From assembly GCF_002019635.1 (NCBI RefSeq), contig NZ_KV917371.1, positions 248,001-312,000 of the forward strand: a stretch of DNA of 64,000 nucleotides, in the 5' to 3' direction. Positions within the stretch are counted from its first letter, which is position 1, and each line of letters starts with the position of its first letter. Made by a program: the position numbers and the translations under genes. Under the pieces are notes generated by a model. It was not told the DNA's origin. It worked only from the letters and a program-made list of their open reading frames with translations, and searched no databases. Shown here one piece after another: positions 55,680 through 64,000 of the stretch. The stretch is from Metabacillus halosaccharovorans. GTDB taxonomy: Bacteria; Bacillota; Bacilli; Bacillales; Bacillaceae.

Positions 55680-55805
55680 TTATGACTTCTTCCCAGTTCC
55701 CTCACAGCTATTACAAGTTTCGGAGCCACCTAAGATCAATTGAAAATATCCTTTTCCATCACAGTACGGACATTCCTTCGTCTCTACCTTAGTTGTTGTA
55801 CTCAT
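55680..55805 (-). CDS. yuiA: YuiA, small zinc-finger-like protein
   Basis: A 41-residue protein with two CxxCxGxG motifs, CPYCDGKG and CNSCEGTG, as in the DnaJ zinc-binding region. ATG 55805 follows AGGAGAGAC. It lies 75 bases before yuiB in the same direction and is probably co-transcribed. Function unknown. Confidence 0.85.
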   Translation of the reverse strand: MSTTTKVETKECPYCDGKGYFQLILGGSETCNSCEGTGKKS

Positions 55806-55958
55806 ATAAAGTCTCTCCTTTAGTAAATAAATGGTTATAATACAATATACCAATTATTCTGACAATAATAAAGGAAGAAAATCTAACAGAGATGTTTATG
55901 TAAGCGAATACAACATATATTTCCTTTGAATTTCTTTATCTTGCTTATTTTTAGAAAA

Positions 55959-56444
55959 TTACAAAAATAAAGTATAGGAACTATATCCAAATTGATTCCC
56001 CGGATGAATGTGATCATATTTAATTAATTTCGGCTTTATATTTCTATTTGCCAAATCTTTAATCAAATTCGATGACTCACGATTCAGGACTAATTCTTCG
56101 GGTAGCATGAAGATTACTTCCTCCAGCTCTTTCTCTTGAACAACAATATCCTTTGTTATGGCAGTTAAAGAAAAAATAATCATGTTATCACTTATGTGGT
56201 CTCCAATTACACCTGACCTAATCCCAACTACTCCATTAACGGTAGCTGTAATCCCTGTCTCTTCTTTAATTTCTCTTAATACGGCTTCATCAATGGTTTC
56301 ACCCTGCTCGACAAATCCGGCAGGAAGGGACCACAGTCCTTTTAGTCCACCATATTTTTTTTTAACAACAAGCCACTCACCATTCTCATTCTCGACAATA
56401 CCTGAAACAGCAAGCCAGACATTTCCACTTTTAGAGTGACTCAA
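55959..56444 (-). CDS. Nudix hydrolase
   Basis: A 161-residue protein with a complete Nudix box, GFVEQGETIDEAVLREIKEETGI type (residues about 42-64), which binds Mg2+ and cleaves nucleoside diphosphate-linked compounds. The substrate is not predictable. It lies between yuiA and yumB, where B. subtilis has no such gene. A TTG start is used; AAAGGAG is about 13 bases upstream, so the start could be different. Confidence 0.87.
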   Translation of the reverse strand: MSHSKSGNVWLAVSGIVENENGEWLVVKKKYGGLKGLWSLPAGFVEQGETIDEAVLREIKEETGITATVNGVVGIRSGVIGDHISDNMIIFSLTAITKDIVVQEKELEEVIFMLPEELVLNRESSNLIKDLANRNIKPKLIKYDHIHPGNQFGYSSYTLFL

Positions 56445-56465
56445 CTAACACCACTTCTCCTTTTT

Positions 56466-56496
56466 AAAAAGGACAAGAGCAAAAGCTCTTGTCCCC
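56466..56496 (-). terminator. Terminator of yumB
   Basis: GGACAAGAGC-AAAA-GCTCTTGTCC is a ten-base-pair perfect stem followed by TTTTT on the minus strand. Confidence 0.9.
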
Positions 56497-56504
56497 CAAC
56501 TATA

Positions 56505-57731
56505 TTATAGAATATTAAATTTACCTTTTTTCAGTACTAATGAAGGTCCACCAACCATATATAATGCACGGTTATCGATCATTTTCTTCATAAATGATGC
56601 TTTTGTTCCAACAAGTTTTTTACCAAACACAACACCAACTGCATCATCTTCACCAAGGGAAGCTACAGATCCTTTAATGTCTGGTGTAAAAGTACCCATT
56701 TCTCCGCGTCCACGAATGGCAACTGCCAAGTTTTTCGCACAAGTTTCACCTTGTTGCATCGCAATTTGAGCTGTTGGAGGATATGGACGATTAATTTCTT
56801 CGTTGATAATTAATGAACAATCTCCGATGATGAATACTTCATCATGTCCTGGAGCACGTAAGTATCCATCAACTTTTACACGGCCACGCATGTTTTCAAA
56901 GCCTGCTTCTTCCACAACGCTGTTACCACGTACACCTGCAGCCCATACAACCGTACCAGCTTTAATTGTTTCAAGCTCCTCACCTTTTGCAACGATGATT
57001 CCATCTTCGATACATTCTTTAATAGCTGTACCGATCATGAATTCTACACCTTTCTTTTGAAGGTGATTTACAGCATAATCAACTAACTCAGGATCAAATC
57101 CAGGAAGTGCTGTTGGTGCTGCTTCAACACAAAGGATACGCACTTTCTTGAAATCAATATCATATTCTTTGCAAAGCTCAGGAATTCTGTTTCCAAGTTC
57201 ACCTAAGAACTCGATACCCGTGAATCCTGCTCCACCTACTACGATAGTTAAACGCTCATCCTTCTTCTCTGCTTCCATATTGTATGTTGCAAATTGGTAT
57301 TCAAGATGCTCACGTAATTGTCTAGCTGAGTCAATGCTTGTAATTCCAAATGCAAATTCTTTTAATCCTTTAATACCGAAAGTTTCAGGATGTGCACCTA
57401 ATGAGATCACTAAATAGTCATACTCAACCTCACCGTTTTCTAACACAACTTTTTTTGCTTCTTTATCAATTGAAACAACTGTGTCTTTCACAAACTTCAC
57501 ACGATTATTGTCAATGATATCTTTAATTTGATAGCGAGCTCGATCGTGATGCAGTGTACCTGCTGAAGCTTCATGTAACCATGTTGTTTCATAGTGATAA
57601 TCATTTCTATTCACTAACGTAATTTCTGCTTCATCAACACTGATTTGTTTTTGTAAACGAGTAATTGTAATTAATCCACCATAACCTGCACCTAAAATAA
57701 CGACTCTTGGCTTTCTCACCGATACATCCAC
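56505..57731 (-). CDS. yumB: Type II NADH dehydrogenase-like flavoprotein
   Basis: A 408-residue FAD-dependent oxidoreductase. The FAD-binding GAGYGGL is at residues 14-20, and the NADH-binding fold has [17 protein letters not shown]. Near the end are FIIGDCSL and [12 protein letters not shown]. It transfers electrons from NADH to menaquinone without proton pumping. A Rex-like operator upstream suggests control by the NADH/NAD ratio. It is divergent from yumC, as in B. subtilis. Confidence 0.92.
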   Translation of the reverse strand: MDVSVRKPRVVILGAGYGGLITITRLQKQISVDEAEITLVNRNDYHYETTWLHEASAGTLHHDRARYQIKDIIDNNRVKFVKDTVVSIDKEAKKVVLENGEVEYDYLVISLGAHPETFGIKGLKEFAFGITSIDSARQLREHLEYQFATYNMEAEKKDERLTIVVGGAGFTGIEFLGELGNRIPELCKEYDIDFKKVRILCVEAAPTALPGFDPELVDYAVNHLQKKGVEFMIGTAIKECIEDGIIVAKGEELETIKAGTVVWAAGVRGNSVVEEAGFENMRGRVKVDGYLRAPGHDEVFIIGDCSLIINEEINRPYPPTAQIAMQQGETCAKNLAVAIRGRGEMGTFTPDIKGSVASLGEDDAVGVVFGKKLVGTKASFMKKMIDNRALYMVGGPSLVLKKGKFNIL

Positions 57732-57823
57732 CTTTTCCTTAGAATTGTTGTCAAATTCGAATGATGTTTATTACTTATAATCCACCGAATCACAACATTT
57801 TATTTAGTTTAAGAGATAAAACT

Positions 57824-57841
57824 TTGTGAAATGATTCACTT
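57824..57841 (-). promoter_or_regulatory. Rex-like operator upstream of yumB
   Basis: TTGTGAAATGATTCACTT matches TTGTGAA-N4-TTCACAA at all but the last two positions. It lies about 95 bases before the yumB start. Confidence 0.65.
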
Positions 57842-58098
57842 ACCAAAACACACGTTGGTTATTTTCTCTTAGAAATACATATAAATATATATAATTACGC
57901 CTATATTCCATATTATCTATACTATCATTTTTTTTCAAGTAGTTTTTTCTTACAAGGTAGTATATTTTTTTTTGAAAATATACTATAATTTAGAATATTT
58001 CGCCATTTTCAAATTAAAGCTACAAAGTTTGTAGGACATGAAATAACAGAGCTGGATATGATAAGATTCTGACATAGGTGAAAAAAGGAGGATGTTTT

Positions 58099-59091
58099 GT
58101 GAAAGAAGATACGAAAGTTTATGATATAACCATTATCGGGGGAGGTCCTGTAGGATTATTTACAGCTTTCTATGGTGGAATGCGACAAGCAAGTGTCAAA
58201 ATTATTGAGAGCCTTCCACAATTAGGCGGACAGCTTTCTACATTATATCCTGAAAAATACATATATGATGTTGCAGGCTTTCCAAAAGTAAGAGCTCAGG
58301 AACTTGTAGACAATTTAAAAGAACAAATGGGGCAGTTTTCCCCTACAATCGTTCTGGAACAAGCAGTAGAACAACTTGACAAACAAGCAGACGGTGTTTT
58401 TAAGCTTACCACTAACAGTGAGGTTCATTATACGAAGACAATTATTATTACGGCTGGAAACGGTGCGTTCCAACCTAGAAAACTAGAGCTTGAGCATACT
58501 GAAAAATATGAAAGTGAAAACTTACATTATTTTGTGGATGATTTAAATAAATTTGCTGGTCGAAATGTTGCAATCCTTGGCGGAGGTGATTCTGCTGTTG
58601 ATTGGGCACTAATGCTAGAACCTATTGCTAAAAATGTAAAATTAATTCATCGACGTGATAAATTCAGAGCTCACGAACATAGTGTTGAGCTTTTAAAAAA
58701 ATCAAATGTTGATATTCTTACACCATTTGTCCCATCAGAGGTTCTCGGTGAAACAACTATTACGCAATTAGTTTTAGAAGAGGTAAAAGGTGACCGTAAA
58801 GAAGTGATCGAAATTGATGATCTTATCGTGAATTACGGCTTTGTTTCTTCGCTTGGTCCAATTAAAAATTGGGGTTTAACCATCGAAAAAAATTCTATTG
58901 TGGTCAATTCCAAAATGGAAACAAATATTGAAGGAATTTATGCTGCCGGAGATATTTGTACGTATGACGGTAAAGTGAAGCTAATTGCGAGTGGATTCGG
59001 TGAAGCACCGACGGCTGTAAATAATGCAAAAGCCTTCTTGGATCCCAAAGCACGTGTTCAACCTTTACACAGTACCAGCCTTTTTAATTAA
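58099..59091 (+). CDS. yumC: Ferredoxin/flavodoxin-NADP+ reductase, thioredoxin reductase type
   Basis: A 330-residue FAD/NADPH enzyme. FAD motif [16 protein letters not shown] at the N-terminus, NADPH motif [15 protein letters not shown] in the middle, and [12 protein letters not shown] near the end. It lacks the CxxC of thioredoxin reductases, which identifies the YumC-type ferredoxin reductase. GTG 58099 follows GGAGGATG; an upstream GTG (58078) is less likely. Confidence 0.93.
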   Translation: MKEDTKVYDITIIGGGPVGLFTAFYGGMRQASVKIIESLPQLGGQLSTLYPEKYIYDVAGFPKVRAQELVDNLKEQMGQFSPTIVLEQAVEQLDKQADGVFKLTTNSEVHYTKTIIITAGNGAFQPRKLELEHTEKYESENLHYFVDDLNKFAGRNVAILGGGDSAVDWALMLEPIAKNVKLIHRRDKFRAHEHSVELLKKSNVDILTPFVPSEVLGETTITQLVLEEVKGDRKEVIEIDDLIVNYGFVSSLGPIKNWGLTIEKNSIVVNSKMETNIEGIYAAGDICTYDGKVKLIASGFGEAPTAVNNAKAFLDPKARVQPLHSTSLFN

Positions 59092-59100
59092 CTATAAGAA

Positions 59101-59136
59101 AAAAACGACTACTGAATTTTCAGATAGTCGTTTTTT
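59101..59136. terminator. Bidirectional terminator between yumC and yutM
   Basis: AAAAACGACTA and TAGTCGTTTTTT form a stem with T runs on both sides. Confidence 0.88.
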
Positions 59137-59140
59137 GATG

Positions 59141-59503
59141 TTAACATTCTTCCGGAGTACCAGTATTCGTTGCTGTTCTGAAAGATGAACCACATCCGCA
59201 TGAAGCAATCGCATTTGGGTTATCGATGGTGAAGCCGCCGCCCATCATGGATTGTTTGAAATCAATGATCGTACCCTTTAAAATCGGGGCATCTTCTTTT
59301 TTGATAAGCACTGTCATTCCATGCTGTTCAAGAACTTGATCTTCTTCGCTAATCTCATGCTCAAAGCCCATACCATAGGAAAGGCCGCTGCAGCCTCCAC
59401 CTTTTACTCCAACGCGGAGATAAGCATTTTCTTCCTCATGTTCTTTCATCATATCTTTTATCTGATAAGCAGCTGCTTCTGTAATCTTTACAATATCACT
59501 CAT
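59141..59503 (-). CDS. yutM: Fe-S cluster A-type carrier
   Basis: A 120-residue HesB/IscA-type protein. The three cluster-binding cysteines are in GGGCSGLSYG and at SCGCGSSF. It delivers Fe-S clusters to apo-proteins. The C-terminus has an additional Cys. Synteny with dapF matches B. subtilis YutM (ErpA-like). Confidence 0.93.
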   Translation of the reverse strand: MSDIVKITEAAAYQIKDMMKEHEEENAYLRVGVKGGGCSGLSYGMGFEHEISEEDQVLEQHGMTVLIKKEDAPILKGTIIDFKQSMMGGGFTIDNPNAIASCGCGSSFRTATNTGTPEEC

Positions 59504-59607
59504 TTAAATATACCTCCTCGCTCTTTATGAAAGGATCTATTTATAGTATACATCTAATAGCACTCATCACTCAAATAATTCACTCAAGAGGTAACAGATA
59601 GACATTA

Positions 59608-60465
59608 TCATCTCAAGAAAAAAGTACCTGTACAAACAACTTCTGCAGGACCAGTCATTAAAACAGTACCTGTTTTTGTCCAATTGATTAGCAAATCTCC
59701 ACCCGCAAGGTGGACAGTCGTTTCTTCTCCTTGGGAAGTATGGCCATTAAGTACCGATGAAACCACTGCAGCACACGCTCCTGTTCCACACGCTTGTGTA
59801 ACACCGGAACCTCTTTCCCATACCCTAAAATGAAGCTCATTTTTTGATACAACTTCTACAAATTCTACGTTTACCCCCTCAGGGAAACGTTCATCTTTTT
59901 CTACGATAGGGCCAAGACTTGTAACAGGGGCTTGATTAATATTATCTACATAAAAGATAAGATGTGGATTTCCCATTGAGACCGCTGTCGCCTGGAAAAC
60001 TTCACCTGCAAATTCCATCGGTTCATTAATCGTTTTTTCTTGATTCTTGCCTGCCATTGGTAAATCTGCCTTAAGTAATCTTGGTTCCCCCATATCAACT
60101 GTCACTAACTCGACTAAGTCATTGTTAACATGCACTTTTGCTTCAACAAGTCCTGATAATGTTTCGATTTTGAATGTTTCATTTGTTACTAATTTATGTT
60201 CGAATGCATATTTAGCAACACATCTTAACCCGTTGCCGCAATTTTTCCCTTCTGATCCATCATTATTAAAAATCCTCATTTTTACTTCTGCTCGATCAGA
60301 AGGACAAATGAGGATTAACCCGTCAGATCCAATACCTGTATAAACACTTGATACTTGCCTTGCAATCTCTGGTAAAGATTCTTCCTCAAGCTGTTCCTCA
60401 AAAAGATTCACATATATATAGCTATTACCTAAACCGTGCATTTTTGTAAATTGAAAAGAACTCAT
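59608..60465 (-). CDS. dapF: Diaminopimelate epimerase
   Basis: A 285-residue enzyme that converts LL- to meso-diaminopimelate for peptidoglycan and lysine synthesis. The two catalytic cysteines are in [10 protein letters not shown] and in QACGTGACA. Starts [12 protein letters not shown] after a few residues, as usual. The second ATG (60465) fits the GGAGGCG spacing better than the first. Confidence 0.95.
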   Translation of the reverse strand: MSSFQFTKMHGLGNSYIYVNLFEEQLEEESLPEIARQVSSVYTGIGSDGLILICPSDRAEVKMRIFNNDGSEGKNCGNGLRCVAKYAFEHKLVTNETFKIETLSGLVEAKVHVNNDLVELVTVDMGEPRLLKADLPMAGKNQEKTINEPMEFAGEVFQATAVSMGNPHLIFYVDNINQAPVTSLGPIVEKDERFPEGVNVEFVEVVSKNELHFRVWERGSGVTQACGTGACAAVVSSVLNGHTSQGEETTVHLAGGDLLINWTKTGTVLMTGPAEVVCTGTFFLR

Positions 60466-60548
60466 CATACGCCTCCAAAACTCTTTATTTTTACTAGTAT
60501 AAAGTGATAGAAGTATGAAAACAATAAAAATATCCCCCGTTTGATAAG

Positions 60549-60580
60549 GAAAAGCTTCCTGTATAGCGCAGGAAGCTTTT
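60549..60580. terminator. Orphan hairpin between divergent genes
   Basis: AAAAGCTTCCTG and CAGGAAGCTTTTT form a 12-base-pair stem followed by T residues. It stands between dapF and the DUF2225 gene, which diverge, so neither needs it as terminator. Confidence 0.75.
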
Positions 60581-60687
60581 TCAATGACTTTTCACCTACT
60601 CAAACTAAAAACTAGTCCATTTTTCATACAAATCTGATATAATTAGATCTTATATAATCGTTTACAAACTTATTAGGAGTGATTCCT

Positions 60688-61383
60688 ATGAATAAAGAAC
60701 TAGAATACTTATACGATCGAAAAGTTGAGTGTCAAATTTGTAAAAATACATATGTGACAAAAAAAGTAAGATCACGTTTTATACGTGCTCATCGACATGA
60801 TACTGATTTTTGTTCATTCTATATTTCAACAAAAATTAATCCTCTGTTGTATTACGTTTCTGTTTGCCCAGAGTGTGGCTTTTCATCTTCAGAAGAATGT
60901 ACCAACTATTTTCCACCAAAGGCAAAGGATCTCATTAAACAGAAAATCTGTCATAATTGGAAAAGAAAAGATTATGGTCAAGAACGCACATTAGACCTGG
61001 CCATTAACTCCTACAAATTAGCAATATACTGCGCAACAATAAAAAAAGAAAAACATATTGCACTTGGTGGACTTTATATACGACTTGCCTGGTTATATAG
61101 AACCGAACAGGTAAATCCTCAAGAAGAACAGCGTTTTTTAAGGCTCGCCCTTGATGAGTATATTCTATCCTATTCTGCTGGTGACTTTACCGATACACCT
61201 TTCTCTGAAACCAAGTTGCTTTACTTAATTGGAGATTTAAGTAGACGAGTTGGATTAGACGGACAAGCAACACGCTATTTTTCACGAGTCATTGAAAAAC
61301 AAAAAGAAACGATTGAGAAAGGAATCGTTCAAATGGCGAAGGATCGCTGGAGTGAAATGCGGGAAGCAAAAAAATCAGGGTAA
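60688..61383 (+). CDS. DUF2225 family protein
   Basis: A 231-residue cytoplasmic protein. Two zinc-binding Cys pairs, VECQICKNTY and CPECGFSS, are followed by a helical, TPR-like second half (KLLYLIGDLSRRVGLDGQATRYFSRV). ATG 60688 follows AGGAGTG. Function unknown; B. subtilis has a nucleoside transporter (yutK) in this position instead. Confidence 0.85.
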   Translation: MNKELEYLYDRKVECQICKNTYVTKKVRSRFIRAHRHDTDFCSFYISTKINPLLYYVSVCPECGFSSSEECTNYFPPKAKDLIKQKICHNWKRKDYGQERTLDLAINSYKLAIYCATIKKEKHIALGGLYIRLAWLYRTEQVNPQEEQRFLRLALDEYILSYSAGDFTDTPFSETKLLYLIGDLSRRVGLDGQATRYFSRVIEKQKETIEKGIVQMAKDRWSEMREAKKSG

Positions 61384-61407
61384 AAAGCCACAAAAGTGGC
61401 TTTTTTA
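61383..61407. terminator. Bidirectional terminator between DUF2225 gene and yuzB
   Basis: AAAAGCCAC-AAAA-GTGGCTTTT is a nine-base-pair stem with T residues on both strands. Confidence 0.85.
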
Positions 61408-61641
61408 AAACATTGGATTTTCTTCTAAAAATGTATACACATTCTCGACTAACTCATCTGGCGTGTCACCCATGACCATTTCCCCATTTACTAACGCATA
61501 TAATGAATGGCCACATTTACCACAATAGCTTAAACAACCATATTCTATAATATCTAAATTAGGGTCCTTCTCCAGCTTCTCTAACGCTGCTTGTCCCCCA
61601 TTAGCTAAATTGCTTATACAAAATTCAATAATTGGCTTCAT
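61405..61641 (-). CDS. yuzB: YuzB, DUF1450 family protein
   Basis: A 78-residue protein with Cys residues in [11 protein letters not shown] and [18 protein letters not shown], which could bind a metal or an Fe-S cluster. Same place and length as B. subtilis YuzB. Function unknown. Confidence 0.88.
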   Translation of the reverse strand: MKPIIEFCISNLANGGQAALEKLEKDPNLDIIEYGCLSYCGKCGHSLYALVNGEMVMGDTPDELVENVYTFLEENPMF

Positions 61642-62062
61642 TTATTCCCACCTCTCCACTGTTTTATCCTAATAGGATAAGCATTAATACGTCAAATTTT
61701 ATTATACTCTATGTTTTCTATCGAAAATTAATTATTTCAATTCATAATCCATTATACATCTGGAAACTTTTTTGTATAAAGTATAGAAATGGGATTGTAA
61801 ACACTATCTAAATAATTCATAATTGTGTTGTACTGTATCTTAGAATAGTTCATTTTACCAAAAAAGAAAACGTTCTATCAGCATTTATATTGTGAAAAAA
61901 TGCGAATTTCGTTATACTTTTTATGGCATTTTTTAATCATACGTAAGAAAAGATATTTATTTTAAGATATAGGGTTATCTCTTTCTTATTCATTCATTTA
62001 TGTAATACAACATTATTTTCAAAGAGTTTTTTAAAAAAGTGGGGAAAAAGGAGTATTAAAAA
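61642..62062. other. Gap upstream of yutJ
   Basis: AT-rich, with several A/T tracts and possible promoters for yuzB and yutJ. A half Rex-like site (TTGTGAA near 61890) lacks its partner arm. No ORF or RNA motif recognised. Confidence 0.35.
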
Positions 62063-63130
62063 ATGAAGAACCTAGTTATCCTTGGTGGCGGGTACGGCGG
62101 AATGAGAGTCTTACTTCGCTTGCTTCCGAATCAGTTACCTGACGATGTGCAAATTACTCTTATTGATAAAAACCCTTATCACTGTCTGAAAACTGAATAT
62201 TATGCTCTGGCAGCAGGGACTATTTCCGATCATCATATTCGTGTATCCTTTCCGGAGCACCCTAGACTTCAAACTGAATTTGGCACAATTACAAAAGTTG
62301 ATCCTAACAAAAAGGAAGTTATTCTAAACGAGGATCGTGCTATATCATATGATGATCTTATTGTCGGTTTAGGCTGTGAAGATAAATACCACAATGTTCC
62401 GGGTGCTGATGAGTACACATATAGCATCCAATCAATCGACCAATCTCGTGAAGCATACCAAAAATTAAATAATTTACAAGCTGATGCAACTGTTGCCATA
62501 GTTGGGGCAGGATTAAGCGGTGTTGAGCTTGCCAGTGAACTTAGAGAAAGCCGAAAAGATTTAAAAATAAAGTTATTTGACCGTAGCAAACATATCCTTT
62601 CCAGCTTCCCGGAAAGATTAAGCACTTATGTAGCCAATTGGTTCACTGAACATGGTGTTGAAATTATAAGTGAAGCAAATATTACTAAGGTAGAACCAAA
62701 TATCGTATTTAACCATGATCAACCATTTGAATGTGATGCGATTGTTTGGACAGCCGGTATACAGCCAAATAAAGTTGTTAGGGATCTTGATGTTGAAAAA
62801 GATAACCAAGGAAGAGTTAAATTAACGATCCAGCATTTCATCCCTCAATATGAAGATATATTTGTCGTAGGTGACTGTGCAAGTCTGCCACATGCTCCTA
62901 GTGCTCAGTTAGCTGAAGCACAAGCTGAACAAATAGTTCAAGTTTTACTTAAAAAATGGAATAACGAGCCTCTTCCTGAAAATTTCCCACCATTTAAATT
63001 AAAGGGAGTTTTGGGATCATTAGGAAAGAAACAAGGCTTCGGACTTGTTAATGACAGACCTTTAATGGGCCGCGTTCCACGATTACTAAAATCTGGTGTT
63101 CTATGGATGTATAAATATCATAACGGATAA
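62063..63130 (+). CDS. yutJ: NADH dehydrogenase-like flavoprotein YutJ
   Basis: A 355-residue protein with the FAD motif ILGGGYGGMRVLLRL and the NAD(P)H motif AIVGAGLSGVELASELRE. The C-terminal part has FVVGDCASLPHAPSAQLAEAQAEQ. It resembles type II NADH dehydrogenases such as YumB but is shorter; its electron acceptor is not known. It has its own strong terminator. Confidence 0.9.
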   Translation: MKNLVILGGGYGGMRVLLRLLPNQLPDDVQITLIDKNPYHCLKTEYYALAAGTISDHHIRVSFPEHPRLQTEFGTITKVDPNKKEVILNEDRAISYDDLIVGLGCEDKYHNVPGADEYTYSIQSIDQSREAYQKLNNLQADATVAIVGAGLSGVELASELRESRKDLKIKLFDRSKHILSSFPERLSTYVANWFTEHGVEIISEANITKVEPNIVFNHDQPFECDAIVWTAGIQPNKVVRDLDVEKDNQGRVKLTIQHFIPQYEDIFVVGDCASLPHAPSAQLAEAQAEQIVQVLLKKWNNEPLPENFPPFKLKGVLGSLGKKQGFGLVNDRPLMGRVPRLLKSGVLWMYKYHNG

Positions 63131-63136
63131 TATTAA

Positions 63137-63167
63137 AACACACACTCGTCGAGTGTGTGTTTTTTTA
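63137..63167 (+). terminator. Terminator of yutJ
   Basis: AAACACACACTCG and CGAGTGTGTGTTT form a stem followed by seven T residues. Confidence 0.92.
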
Positions 63168-63169
63168 TC

Positions 63170-63334
63170 GTCTAGGAAATTATAAAATTCTTGAACTGTA
63201 GATAAGTGCGCGACATCCAGCTCCAGCGCCTAGCCCCTGGGCAAATAAGACGCAAAGGAATAGAAGCCGTTCTTTGTCTTCAATTCCTTTGTGGCTAGAC
63301 CCTAGAGCTAACCAAGGCGCTTGCGCTTTTGTTC
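63170..63334 (-). repeat. Dispersed hairpin repeat, copy 3, with inverted centre
   Basis: Read on the minus strand it begins GAACAAAAGCGCAAGCGCCT and ends ATAATTTCCTAGAC like copy 1. The central stretch (CACAAAGGAATTGAAGACAA ... TTCCTTTGCGTCTTA) is the reverse complement of the centre of copy 1. Confidence 0.85.
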
Positions 63335-63340
63335 TGTTCA

Positions 63341-63658
63341 TCACTGACCATACCCGTACCTTGCCATTTCTTCGTAAATGGTTTTCAGTCGCGGGCTTCC
63401 TTCACCAACAACCTTGCCTTCAATCACAACTAATGGATAAAAATATTCATCATCTAAAATCTTTTGAACAAATTCCTGTTTTTCTTCATCATGTTGAGGT
63501 TTATCAATATCAATATAAGTGATATGAAAAGGCTGATTATTAAATTTTCGTTTCAGTGCTGCATCAAGCCATTCATATGTTTCCTTAGCTGATGGCAAAT
63601 TGACACAGCTTGGACAAAGTACCTCTGCACCATATACACTAATTTCAACTTTTTTCAC
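63341..63658 (-). CDS. yuzD: YuzD, DUF1462 thioredoxin-like protein
   Basis: A 105-residue protein starting MKKVEISVYGAEVLCPSCVN, with a CPSC pair in thioredoxin-like position, then a mixed alpha/beta fold (VEISVYGAEV, FHITYIDIDKP). A GTG start at 63658 is chosen because GGTGG lies seven bases upstream. Same neighbours as in B. subtilis. It may act in redox or Fe-S work with the adjacent yutI. Confidence 0.87.
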   Translation of the reverse strand: MKKVEISVYGAEVLCPSCVNLPSAKETYEWLDAALKRKFNNQPFHITYIDIDKPQHDEEKQEFVQKILDDEYFYPLVVIEGKVVGEGSPRLKTIYEEMARYGYGQ

Positions 63659-63880
63659 TCTAACACCACCGCTCTTTTCTCCATTGTATTCCATTTCTCA
63701 AAATCTTTCCATCTTCATCATTTGGGTATACTTACTAATGTAAACAGGTGGTTATCTCTTACGTTTATAAAGGAAATATGATAAAATATACTCGATTACT
63801 TAATGAAAAAATAAATCATACGATTAGATTTTTCTCGCCATTTCAAATATAATATGGAATAAGGAAAGGAGTCGATAATA

Positions 63881-64000
63881 ATGACAACTGAAACTGCAAT
63901 GTTGGAACAAGTTCAAGAAGTTCTAGATAAATTACGTCCATTCTTACTTCGTGACGGAGGAGATTGTGAACTTGTAGATGTAGAAGATGGTATTGTAAAA
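63881..64000 (+). CDS. yutI: NifU C-terminal domain protein (3' end outside window)
   Basis: The first 40 residues read [20 protein letters not shown] then [19 protein letters not shown], the start of a NifU-like Fe-S scaffold/carrier. AAAGGAG precedes the ATG at good spacing. The cluster-binding CxxC lies beyond the window. B. subtilis YutI is in the same position next to yuzD. Confidence 0.9.
   Translation, partial: MTTETAMLEQVQEVLDKLRPFLLRDGGDCELVDVEDGIVK

Noticed and set aside
61880-61910. Rex-like half-site upstream of yutJ
   Set aside because: TTGTGAA is present but the second arm does not match, so it does not meet the operator consensus.

Overview
The window comes from a low-GC Firmicute of the family Bacillaceae, close to Bacillus/Metabacillus. 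Gene order follows two blocks of the Bacillus subtilis chromosome almost gene for gene. Typical Bacillus systems are present: a sporulenol-type cyclase, a spore-specific diadenylate cyclase, a GerPF-like spore protein, a complete comQXPA quorum-sensing locus with degQ, and an mrp antiporter operon. No rRNA, tRNA or CRISPR array was seen.

Layout. 1-2400: a truncated DHH phosphoesterase, an acetyltransferase, a small HTH regulator and a DUF6501 protein. 2600-18540 is the yoc/yoj block: sqhC-sodF, yocR, odhAB (2-oxoglutarate dehydrogenase E1/E2), yojO-yojN (VWA protein plus MoxR ATPase), cwlS, cdaS and the MATE exporter yojI. 18620-19920: an IS3-family element at the join between the two blocks. 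19930-34120 is the yuf/com block: yufK, mrpABCDEFG, yuxO, comA, comP, comX, comQ, degQ, yuxH. 34200-45640: hpaB, yueH, yueG, yueF, yueE, a group II intron, an orphan histidine kinase, yueD, adeR and ald. 45740-64000: a YjfB-like protein, yuiH, bioY, yuiF, an inserted two-gene unit behind a cyclic-di-GMP riboswitch, pepA, yuiD-yuiA, a Nudix gene, yumB, yumC, yutM, dapF, a DUF2225 gene, yuzB, yutJ, yuzD and the start of yutI.

How the parts work together. ComQ prenylates the ComX precursor, ComP senses the pheromone and ComA responds; a ComA-like box lies upstream of degQ, so the quorum signal probably feeds into DegU output. The mrp operon next door encodes a multisubunit Na+/H+ antiporter. The 50.4-52.0 kb unit is the least described part: a c-di-GMP-I aptamer precedes a small STAS-like protein and a ketoacyl-ACP synthase III-like protein that keeps its nucleophilic Cys but lacks the usual His and Asn. 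Other regulatory sites seen are a Rex box before yumB, a BirA operator before bioY, and cre-like sites before odhA and hpaB.

Mobile and repeated DNA: one IS3 element with a -1 frameshift signal, one class C-type group II intron placed just after a terminator, and three copies of a dispersed hairpin repeat of 120-170 bp, one with its central hairpin inverted.
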